From Desulfofustis sp. (GTDB taxonomy: Bacteria; Desulfobacterota; Desulfobulbia; Desulfobulbales; Desulfocapsaceae), in contig JAUVWB010000009.1 of the NCBI GenBank assembly GCA_030604345.1, forward strand, positions 1 through 13,947: a DNA stretch of 13,947 bases, given 5' to 3'. A program made the translations under genes and the position numbers. Each line of letters begins with the position of its first letter. Positions within the stretch are counted from its first letter, which is position 1. Below are positions 6,669 through 13,947 of the stretch, one piece after another. A model generated the notes under the pieces. That model did no database searches. It saw only the letters and a list, made by a program, of their open reading frames with translations, and was not told the origin of the DNA.

Positions 6669-8129
6669 TCAGAAACTGGTATAATTTTTAATGGTTTCAA
6701 TCACATTGACTTGCGCATCAACAATGTCTACGGCCAGGGGAATGCCGCCATCCAGGCGGTGAGTGGCACAAGACATTCAGGGGTCATAGGCGCGAACCGC
6801 CATTTCCACCTTATTCAAGATGCCCTGGTCATAGACGCCGTCCTTGATCAGCGAGGTAGCGGCCTGTTTGACGCTCATGTTCATCGGCCCGATATTGTGG
6901 GTGGTGCCGACAATCAAGTTGGCCGACTCGATGCACCCGTTGGCGTCCGTGGTGTAATCGTGAATCAACGTACCTCGCGGTGCCTCGACGACCCCGACGC
7001 CTCGTCCTGCCTTTGGCTCGACCTTGGCCCTGACGTTGGTGTCAGTGATGCCTTCCCAGTTGAGCAGCTCGATGGTCCGTTCACAAGCATAGACCAACTC
7101 GATCAACCGGGCATAATGATACAGCAGGGTTGCCTGAGCCGGTCGGCCGAACGCAGCCCTAAATTCCTCGAGCGCCTCCTGGGCACGCGGGGTGGACATC
7201 TTGTCGCAGACATTGATGCGGGCCAGGGTATTGGCGCGGTAGATACCTTTCGGCTGGTCGAGATCCAACGAAAATCCCTCGTTCCAGGAGCGGGCATAGG
7301 GCATCTTCCCGTAGCCCCACGGTTCCACATGCTCGCCGAGATAATCGAGGTAATCGGCACCTTCAAAATCCACATAGCTGCCATCCGGTTTCATCAACCG
7401 CTGCTTGCCGTCAAAGACCCGCAGGGAACCGTCCTCGCGATCAACGGTGCCAAGAAAACCGGTGGTGATCACGCCCAGCTGGCCGATCACGTCAAGATAC
7501 TTGTTGAACACGTTGTTTTTGGCAAAGTCCAGCGCATACAGAGAAAAATCAAGCAGCGTCTGGGTGTCTCTGAGCATCGCCTGGCGCTCCGCCTCCGGCA
7601 GCGGCTTGGAAAAGCCACCGACCACGCAGGCGATCGGGTGAATGGCCTTGCCGGCAAAACGATCGATCATCATCTGGCCGAGCTGCCGCATCTTCACCAC
7701 CTGGGTGGCCAGTTCCGGAGCCGCCTTGACGACGCCGATGACGTTGCGGACAGAATAGTCGGCATCCGGTCCCAGCACGAAATCGGGCGCCGCCAGGAAA
7801 AAGAAGTGCAGGATCTTGTCGTTGATGTGGGCCATGACCTGCAGCAGTTCCCGCAATTTCTGGCCGGTCGGGGTCGGGGTGACGCCGAAGCAACCATCGA
7901 CCGCCTTGTTGGAGGCGGTATGGTGCATCCACGGGCAGATGCCGCAGATCCGATTGACGATGCGGGGCACTTCCTCGGCCGGACGCCCTTCGATGAATTT
8001 TTCAAACCCGCGCAGGGACATCAGGCTCATATAGGCGTTCTCGACATTTCCGGCATCGTCGAGATGAACGGCTATACGGGCATGCCCCTCAATGCGGGTA
8101 ACAGGTTGAATATTGAGTACCTTACCCAT
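6669..8129 (-). CDS. mvhA: F420-non-reducing (Mvh-type) NiFe(Se) hydrogenase large subunit, selenoprotein
   Basis: Catalytic subunit that holds the NiFe site and splits H2 with MvhG, in the cytoplasm. The product is 486 aa when TGA at 6779-6777 is read as selenocysteine. The N-terminal motif is RICGICPWMHH (Cys62, Cys65). The C-terminal motif is DP-Sec451-MSC454-ATH457, matching the family's DPCxxCxxH with Sec for the first Ni ligand. Stopping at the TGA would remove two metal ligands from an otherwise intact protein. After His457 comes a 29-residue tail (RLDGG to NYTSF), which in this family is removed by a specific endopeptidase once Ni is inserted. The real stop is TGA 6671-6669. Start: ATG 8129 (MGKVLNIQPVTRIEGH), preceded by AAGGAG seven bases upstream; it begins one base after the mvhG stop, so translation is coupled. 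A SECIS-like hairpin follows the Sec codon (separate entry). Confidence 0.93.
6745..6759 (-). promoter_or_regulatory. SECIS-like hairpin in mvhA
   Basis: On the minus strand CCGCC-UGGAU-GGCGG forms a perfect 5-bp stem with a 5-nt loop. The loop begins 22 nt after the last base of the UGA (loop at bases 26-30 counted from the U of UGA). An outer GCCA/UGGC pairing is possible. Bacterial SECIS elements need a hairpin inside the reading frame with G among the first two loop bases, which this has. Confidence 0.75.
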
Positions 8130-8130
8130 G

Positions 8131-9078
8131 TTATGCTCCTTGCTTGACGGCAGCTTTTTTCTTCGGCCGCAGATTCCCGTGGGCGCCGCTGAAACGCAGC
8201 AGGGACCGGCGATCAACTACCGATTTCGTATCAATGCCGTTGCTGGCCAAGGCGTTCATCATATCCAGCATCTGGTTGCCGTCCGGTCGTACCGGGCCGA
8301 AACAGCCGCGGCAGGGAACCCGTGCCTCGATACAGCTGGGAGCCCCATATTTGGCACACCCTGCGGCGGTCACCGGCCCCATGCAGACAAATCCCTGCTC
8401 CAGCAGACACCGCATCTCACTGACCGGCTTGTGCGGATCGAATTCGGCATTCTCCGTGAACCGCTTCACCTTGGTCACGCCTCCCTTCCCCTCCCTGCGA
8501 GTCGGGCAGGTATCGCACACACTCTTGGTGGGGAGCACCGGTTCGCGATTTTCCAACAGCGAGATCACGACTTCGGCGATATGGGCCGGATTTGGCGGAC
8601 AGCCCGGCAGCATCAAATCGACCTTGACCTTCTCGTCGACCGCATACACCCGGTCGAGGAGTTTTGGAACCACCTGGTCCGGTACCGTGGCACCCGGGTC
8701 GGTGGATGGGGTCCGATAGACGGCGGCGAAACTCTCCGGTCCGTTCTGACCGTTCATCAGCGCCGGGATGCCGCCGCTGGTGGCGCAGGAGCCAAGCGCA
8801 ATGAGCACCTTGCATTTCTTGCGCATCTCTTCGATGACTTCAAGATGCTCCTCATTGGCCACACCACCGGTGACGATACCGACCACCGCTTCCGGAATCT
8901 GCAAGTGCGGCCCTTCATCGCCACACTGCCCGTAATACTTGTGGTCCATGATAACCGGCGCATGAACGATGTCCAGATGTTCGGTCAACAACGGGACGAG
9001 CGCTTCGCCGATATTGAGGATGGCAATCTCGCACCCGGAACAGGAGCTCAGCCATTCCAAAGCAGTTGTTACACCCAT
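8131..9078 (-). CDS. mvhG: F420-non-reducing hydrogenase small (electron-transfer) subunit
   Basis: Takes electrons from the NiFe site of MvhA through iron-sulfur clusters and passes them to MvhD. The product is 315 aa without an export signal, as expected for a cytoplasmic enzyme. Cluster ligands are visible in order: CSGCE near the N-terminus, GSCATSGG, LPGCPPNP, CDTCP, then a Cys-rich C-terminal part (CLLEQGFVCMGP, GCAKYGAPSC, VPCRGCFGP). It ends in a lysine-rich tail. Start: ATG 9078, with the very strong AAGGAGGAG seven to eight bases upstream; a longer start at 9093 would sit upstream of this site and overlap the end of mvhD. The TAA stop is one base before mvhA. This is the only gene of the cluster without an in-frame UGA. 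Confidence 0.93.
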   Translation of the reverse strand: MGVTTALEWLSSCSGCEIAILNIGEALVPLLTEHLDIVHAPVIMDHKYYGQCGDEGPHLQIPEAVVGIVTGGVANEEHLEVIEEMRKKCKVLIALGSCATSGGIPALMNGQNGPESFAAVYRTPSTDPGATVPDQVVPKLLDRVYAVDEKVKVDLMLPGCPPNPAHIAEVVISLLENREPVLPTKSVCDTCPTRREGKGGVTKVKRFTENAEFDPHKPVSEMRCLLEQGFVCMGPVTAAGCAKYGAPSCIEARVPCRGCFGPVRPDGNQMLDMMNALASNGIDTKSVVDRRSLLRFSGAHGNLRPKKKAAVKQGA

Positions 9079-9089
9079 TGTCTCCTCCT

Positions 9090-9506
9090 TCACGCCGCCT
9101 GAGCGTTGCTGTGGGCCGGTCCCAGTTTCTTCACCCGGGCGGTCATCTCATTCACCGCCTTGACGAACTTGTCCGGCTCGGCGGAGGATACCCACGTAAT
9201 CGCAAACCGCTCCGGTTCGTAACCGTAGTCCTCGAGAATCTCGGTAATCATGTCCGAGCGCGCCATCGCTTTGTAATTACCATCCAGGTAATGACATTCC
9301 CCGAGGTGTCAGCCAAGCACCATGACTCCGTCGGCGCCCTGATCGAGCGCTTTGGTGACAAATTCCGGATGAACCATGCCGGAGCACATGACCCGAATGA
9401 TCCGGACGTTGGCCGGATATTGCATTCTGGCGGTGCCGGCGAGGTCCGCAGCGGCGTACGAACACCAGTTGCAACAGAATGCTATGATTTTTGGTTCAAA
9501 ACTCAT
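9090..9506 (-). CDS. mvhD: Hydrogenase delta subunit (MvhD), selenoprotein
   Basis: Links the hydrogenase to HdrA through a 2Fe-2S centre. The product is 138 aa with TGA 9311-9309 read as selenocysteine. Cysteines are Cys11, Cys12, Cys15 (CCNWCSY) and Cys41 (MCSGM), then [12 protein letters not shown]66-HLGEC71-HYLDGNYK, where the family has Cys at position 66. The sequence after the UGA keeps full similarity to MvhD through to the natural end at TGA 9092-9090. Read conventionally, only a 65-residue fragment would be made. Start: ATG 9506 ([10 protein letters not shown]), with AAGGAG at a spacing of about 9; the upstream in-frame ATG at 9524 is less likely. It lies 46 bp after hdrA and 11 bp before mvhG. 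Confidence 0.92.
9276..9292 (-). promoter_or_regulatory. SECIS-like hairpin in mvhD
   Basis: On the minus strand AUUACC-UGGAU-GGUAAU is a perfect 6-bp stem with the loop at bases 26-30 from the U of UGA, the same place and same loop as in mvhA. The nine-base core CCUGGAUGG is identical in the two genes and encodes Leu-Asp-Gly in both. Confidence 0.78.
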
Positions 9507-9552
9507 TGCCTCACTCCTTTGCACATCGTGCAGTTATCGTGCAACCGGCCGA

Positions 9553-12500
9553 TCAGATGGCGAGCGCCGCCTCGATCTGGCTGCTGATTTGTTCCATGGT
9601 GAAACCCTGGACCACCACCCCGCGCTTGGGACAAGTCCCCTGGCAGAGGCCGCATCCCTTACATTGTGCCTTGTTGATCTGGATATAACGGTGCGGCTGG
9701 CCACCCGGTGTCTCTGCCGCTCCCTCTACCAGCTCGATGGCATGGTACGGACAGACGTCGACACAGAGAGCGCAACCGTCGCAATAGCGCAGATCGGGCT
9801 CGGCCTTGATGGCGTCGAGGCTGACCGCGGAGCGAGACAGCAGCGTGGCTGCCCGGCCGGAAGCCGCCAATGCCTGGGCCACCGATTCTTCCACCGGTTT
9901 CGGATAGTGGGCCAGGCCGGCCACGAACATGCCGTCAGTGGCGAAGTCCACCGGCCGCAATTTGGCGTGGGCCTCCTGGAAGAAGCCGTCGCCATCCAGC
10001 GAAACCTTGTAGATCTTGTTCAGTTTCGCAGCGTCGGGGTTGGCCACGATGGCCGTGGCCAGGACCACCATATCCGCCTTGATCCGCAGCGGCCGGTGCA
10101 ACACATGATCCCAGACACCGACGTTGACCTGCTTGTGTTCCACCTCCACGGTCGGTTTGCCGTGCGTCTCGTAGTTGATGAAGATGACGCCAAGCTGTCG
10201 CGCCTTTTTGTAAAGCGCTTCCCGCTGGCCATACGTACGCATGTCACGGTAGAGGATATAGATCATCCGTGACGGATCTTCCTGCTTCAACTCGATGGCC
10301 GACTGCACCGAATGGGTGCAACAGACCTTGGAGCAGTACATCCGTTCTCCCTCCCGGGAGCCGACACACTGAATAAAGACGATGGTCTTGGCCTTGGTGG
10401 CGTGCTGTTCCTTGAGCTTGAACAGACGATCGAACTCGAGGGCCGTCACCACGTTGGGGATACGTCCGTAACCGTATTCCTTGGGCCGCAAGGCACCGCC
10501 GCCGGTGGCAACAACGCCGACGCCGTGTTCGATGACCTTGGTGAGGCCGTCGCGAGTGGCGATCGTCGTCTGGAAATTACCGACAAATCCTTGCGCCTCG
10601 GTGACCTCGAAGCCGCGATGGATGATAATCCGCTCGTTTTTCTGCACTTTGTCGATCAGCTTCCGGGCCTTGTCATGAATCGCCTCACCCGACCAGGTAT
10701 GACCAAGATACACAGCGTTACCGCCAAGGGCCTCGGTCTTCTCCACCAGATGAACCTCAAAACCCTGTTCGGCCATGTTCAAGGCCGCCGTCATACCGGC
10801 AATACCGCCGCCGATGACCAGACCTTTCTGATTGATCGGCACCGAGATCGGCTGCAGCGAGATCTGCCTGGCCACCTTGGCAACAGCCATGCGTACCAGA
10901 TCCATGGCCTTCTGGGTGGCCTTCTTCGGATCGTTGCTGTGAACCCAGGAGTTCTGGTTGCGGATATTGGCCATCTCCACCAAATACTCGTTGAGCCCTG
11001 CCGACTTCAAGGTCTCCCGGAACAGCGGTTCATGGGTCCGCGGGGTACAGGCGGCCACGACCACCCGGTTCAACCCCTTGCTCTTGATGGTCTGTACCAT
11101 CTGTTCCTGGGTGTCTTGCGAGCAACTGAACAGGTTCCGTTCCACATGCACCACGCCGGGCAACGTCTCGGCGTATTTTTCCACCGCCTGGACATCAACG
11201 ACACCGGCGATATTGGAGCCACAGTGACAAACGAACACCCCGATCTTCGGCTCCTCCGTTAGCACGTCACGTTCCTGCGGGAAGGTCTTTTCCTGGGTCA
11301 GCTGACCACGGGCCGGAGCCAGGACGTCGGCGACCGCTGCGGCAGCGGCGGAGCCTTCCATAACCGACTGGGGGATGTCTTTGGGACCGGCAAAGGCGCC
11401 GCAGGTGAAAATCCCCTTTTTCGACGTGGATACCGGTGAGAAATCGGAAGTGGCGGCAAACCGGTCGTTGGTCAGACGGACGCCGGCCATGTCGGCCAAG
11501 GCTTTGACATGCCCGGGAATCTGCAGCCCGACCGAGAGTACGACCAGATCGAAATATTCCTCGACCTGCCGTCCTTCCTCGTTGATATAGTGAAGACGCA
11601 GGTCACCGCTGTCACCTTCGGGCTCGACCCCGTGCACCCGGCAGCGAACGAAGCGGACTCCCGCATCTTCCTTGGCGCGCTGATAGTAGCGGTCGAAATC
11701 CTTGCCATGGGTCCGCATGTCCATCATGAAGATGGCGGTGCGCAACCCCGGCACGTGATCCTTGGCCATCACCGCTTCCTTGATGGCGTACATGCAACAG
11801 ACCGATGAGCAGTAACCGTTCCCGCATTTATTCTCGTCGCGGCTGCCGACGCATTGCAGAAATGCCACCTTGGTCACTTCCTTGCCGTCGGACGGCCTGA
11901 TCAGATGTCCTTCGGTGGGGCCGGAGGCGGACAGATACCGCTCGAACTGCATGGCGGTGACCACGTTCGGATACCTGCCAAAGCCCCAGACACCGGCCGC
12001 CTTCGGATCGAAGGTCTCGAAACCGGGGGCAAGGATGATGGCACCGACGTTGACCTGGTGCAGCTTTTCGGTGTCGTTGAAATTGACCGCGCCGGCCGGG
12101 CAGACCTTTTCGCAGAAACCGCAGGCCCCCGCTTTTTTGAAGCGAATACAATTATCGGCATCGATCTGATATTTCAGCGGCACCGCCTGAGCGTATTTGA
12201 CATAGATCGCTTTACGCTTACCGGTGGCGGCATCATACTCGCTGTCCACCTTCTTCGGACACTTCGCCGCACACTCGCCGCAGGCGATACACTTGTCCAT
12301 GTCCACATAGCGTGGGTGTTCCTTTACCGTTACCTGGAAGTCGCCTACATCGCCGGAAATGGCAGCGACTTCACTGAGCGTCATCAACTTGATATTTAAG
12401 TGCCGACCGCACTCAACCAATTTTGGCGCGATGATTCACATCGAGCAGTCGTTGGTCGGGAAGGTCTTATCCAGTTGCGCCATGGCGCCGCCGATGGCGC

Positions 12501-12618
12501 CGGTTCGTTCCACCAGGTAGACATAGTACCCGGAATCGGCAAGATCCAAGGCCGCCTGCATACCGGTGATACCGCCACCGACGATCATCACCGAGCCGAC
12601 TTTTTTGCTATCCAGCAT
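9553..12618 (-). CDS. hdrA: Double-length HdrA (flavin bifurcation subunit), selenoprotein
   Basis: HdrA carries the FAD that bifurcates electrons from the hydrogenase to ferredoxin and to the HdrB-type subunit. With TGA 12438-12436 read as selenocysteine the product is 1021 aa, well above the roughly 650 of methanogen HdrA. First half: FAD site [12 protein letters not shown] (about 14-25); TFPTNDC58SM-Sec61 followed by IIAPKLVE, where the family has CSxC; two ferredoxin motifs (Cys110/113/116/120 and Cys157/166/169/173); and [11 protein letters not shown] (265-275), like the unusual cluster site of HdrA. Second half: the HdrA N-terminal domain [10 protein letters not shown] (about 463-472), a second FAD site [12 protein letters not shown] (about 603-614), another YCSKVCC motif, and two C-terminal 4Fe-4S motifs (about 946-956 and 986-996). 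Start: ATG 12618 with AAGGAG eight bases upstream. The gene lies between the HdrD-like gene and mvhD. Confidence 0.93.
12396..12416 (-). promoter_or_regulatory. SECIS-like hairpin in hdrA
   Basis: On the minus strand UUGAGUGC-GGUCG-GCACUUAA forms an 8-bp stem (one G-U) with the loop starting 27 nt after the UGA. The loop begins GGUC, the same apical bases as the well-studied E. coli fdhF SECIS. Confidence 0.78.
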
Positions 12619-12656
12619 CTGGGATTCTCCTTTTTCCTATTTTCGTACGGGACCCC

Positions 12657-12687
12657 GACAACAGCGGGCCGCCGCATACGGGTTGTC
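12657..12687 (-). other. Inverted repeat in the hdrD-like/hdrA intergenic gap
   Basis: GACAAC (12657-12662) is inverted at 12682-12687 (GTTGTC), around a GC-rich interior (CGGGCCGCCG) that can add a GCGG/CCGC stem. It sits in the 103-bp gap between the HdrD-like stop and the hdrA ribosome-binding site. No T-run follows, so it could tune relative expression or mRNA processing in the operon, or be incidental. No good promoter is visible in the gap. Confidence 0.35.
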
Positions 12688-12721
12688 TCTTCTCACGTAT
12701 GCTACTTTGCGCGAGCAACGC

Positions 12722-13947
12722 TTACGCCTCGCTGGGCTCAGGCGTCACCTCGCTCTCCTGGCCCGGCAGGACCAGGGAATCGGCAACCAGTTCCCACAGG
12801 TACTTGACCTCCATCCCGAGGTCATATTCGTTGTTGAGCGACTTCATGAGCTGATCGCGGCAGTTGTGGCAGGGGGCCACCACCAGGTGAGCGCCCGTTT
12901 CCCGGATCTGGCGGGCCTTGATCCGACCGTAATAGACCCGCTCCGGGGCAAACGGCATGGCCCAGGCGCCACCGCCGGCGCCACAGCAGTAATTGGACTC
13001 GCGGTTTGGCTCCATGTCCTTGTAGTCGGTAGAGCAGAGTTGGGTGATGATGCGGCCTTCTTCGTAATAGCCCTTGCCGAAGGCCTTCTGCGACTTGCGT
13101 CCATAGTTGCAGGGGTCGTGATAGGTCGCCCGCATGGGATGCTTGTTTTTGTCGAGCTTGATCTTGCCCTCGTTGATGTATTCCATCAGCAGGTCGAAGA
13201 CCGAATAGATCTTGAATTCCTTCAGTGCTTCCGGAAACCACTTGTTCAACCCGGACCGGGTTGCAAAGTAGGCGTGGCCTCACTCGGGGAGGAGCAGCGC
13301 CTCGCACTTCAACCGGCGCATGTTGTCGACGATGCGGCCGACAATCGTCTTCATCGCCTCGTCATCACCGGAAAACAGCCCCCAGTTGACGCCTTCCCAG
13401 TTCTCCGACGAAAGGGTCCAGGATTCGCCGGCGGCATGGAAGATCCGCCACCAGTACTTCATATCGTCCGGCTCGGCGAACGGTTCCTTGGAGTTCACCG
13501 TAACCAGGACCCGAGCACCAACCACGTCGATCGGGGTCTTGAAGCCGGTCAATCCTTCCTCAACCAGTTCTTCTCCCAGTTCCTCGCAGAGGAAGATGAA
13601 ATCGTCTTTGGGTATACCGAGATTGTTTCCCCGTTCAAGGCAGGTCTGCACCCCTTTGTGGATCGGCCCCGGCACCAGGTTGCGCTCGCGCATGCCGCGC
13701 AGGCGCCGCATCAGAGCTAGGATCTGGACACCGGCCGGACAGGCGTTCTCACACTTGCCGCACATGGTGCATTTCCAAGGCCAGTTGCTGTCCAGCAGCT
13801 CTTTTTCCAGGCCGAGGATGGCCATCCGCACGATCTTGCGCGGATCAAGGCCGTCAACACCGGCAATCGGACAGGCGCTGGCGCAGGTACCGCAGGTCAG
13901 ACAGATATCGGCCCATTGCGCGTCCTTATAGATGGTCTTCTCCGGGA
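12722..13947 (-). CDS. HdrD-like (HdrC-HdrB fusion) Fe-S/CCG-domain subunit, selenoprotein, 5' end outside window
   Basis: Expected disulfide-reducing partner of HdrA. At least 407 residues are visible if TGA 13282-13280 is read as selenocysteine. The N-terminal HdrC-like part has two 4Fe-4S motifs, CLTCGTCASACP (codons near 13902-13870) and CTMCGKCENACP (about 13771-13736). The HdrB-like part has two CCG-type repeats. The first has lost its CC pair and keeps only the final element as LLLPE-Sec-GHAYFATR, where the family usually has ECGHA. The second is intact: HDPCNYG, then NYCCGAGGGAWAM, then APCHNCRD, the pattern that binds a noncubane 4Fe-4S cluster. Reading the UGA as stop would cut off the catalytic second half. 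It ends with TAA 12724-12722 after an acidic tail. The true start lies beyond the right edge. Whether it resembles HdrD, a glycolate oxidase-like Fe-S subunit or a GlpC-like protein more closely cannot be decided by eye. Confidence 0.88.
13247..13263 (-). promoter_or_regulatory. SECIS-like hairpin in the hdrD-like gene
   Basis: On the minus strand CAACCC-GGUCC-GGGUUG is a perfect 6-bp stem with the loop at bases 26-30 from the U of UGA. The loop contains GGUC, as in hdrA and in the E. coli fdhF element. Confidence 0.78.

Noticed and set aside
6678..6686. Plus-strand TGGTATAAT resembling an extended -10 promoter
   Set aside because: It lies inside the 3' coding end of mvhA, has no -35 match 16-18 bp upstream, and no plus-strand gene follows.
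6666..8147. Plus-strand open frame (493 codons) opposite mvhA
   Set aside because: Antisense shadow of mvhA; the minus strand holds all the family motifs, and the plus frame lacks a ribosome-binding site or recognisable domain.
9553..12420. HdrA as a 955-residue protein starting at the TTG near 12420
   Set aside because: This drops the first FAD motif and the CSxC motif, and no ribosome-binding site fits. The frame with Sec from ATG 12618 with AAGGAG is better.
6777..12438. In-frame TGA codons as true stops, frameshifts or pseudogene lesions
   Set aside because: No frame change occurs, similarity continues past every TGA, all sit at conserved cysteines, and each has a downstream hairpin. 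Random decay would not show this.

Overview
The window looks like part of the chromosome of an anaerobic, selenoprotein-rich bacterium, most probably a sulfate-reducing or related Desulfobacterota. The evidence is gene content: an Hdr-Mvh type hydrogenase/heterodisulfide reductase cluster, four in-frame UGA codons each replacing a conserved redox cysteine, and moderately GC-rich coding sequence. The genus cannot be fixed from the sequence alone.

Layout. (1) Positions 1-3818, minus strand: most of the glutamate synthase large subunit gene (gltB), cut by the left edge before its C-terminal domain. (2) Positions about 4024-4924, plus strand: two small genes divergent from gltB, namely a three-helix membrane protein of unknown function and a single-domain PilZ (c-di-GMP receptor-like) protein. 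A run of nine C lies in the spacer of the candidate pilZ promoter. (3) Positions 5079-6510, minus strand: a divergent HypD-like hydrogenase maturation protein, preceded by a small Cys-containing protein. They have their own candidate promoter and are separated from the next operon by a strong hairpin. (4) Positions 6669-13947, minus strand: a cluster transcribed hdrBC/hdrD-like > hdrA > mvhD > mvhG > mvhA, cut by the right edge inside the first gene.

The main result is region 4. Four of its five genes appear broken by a TGA stop, but in each case the frame continues without loss of similarity and the TGA sits where the family has a conserved cysteine: PE-U-GHA in the HdrD-like protein, NDCSM-U in HdrA, VLG-U-HLGEC in MvhD, and DP-U-MSC-ATH in MvhA. 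Behind each TGA, with the loop about 22-27 nt downstream, is a perfect or nearly perfect 5-8 bp hairpin with a 5-nt loop that has G in its first two positions, as expected of a bacterial SECIS element. The loops fall into two classes (UGGAU in mvhA and mvhD; GGUC-containing in hdrA and hdrD-like). The cluster therefore encodes four selenoproteins, and standard gene callers would truncate or split all four.

Together the proteins should form a cytoplasmic, flavin-based electron-bifurcating or confurcating complex. MvhA-MvhG oxidise H2 at a NiFe(Se) site, MvhD passes electrons to HdrA, and HdrA (here a double-length form with two HdrA-like halves) splits them between ferredoxin and the HdrBC/HdrD-like subunit, which would act on a disulfide. 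The actual disulfide substrate (for example DsrC or a small thiol) is not shown by the sequence. The HypD-like protein has the family's Cys ligands but lacks its signature histidines, and may be a specialised maturation factor.
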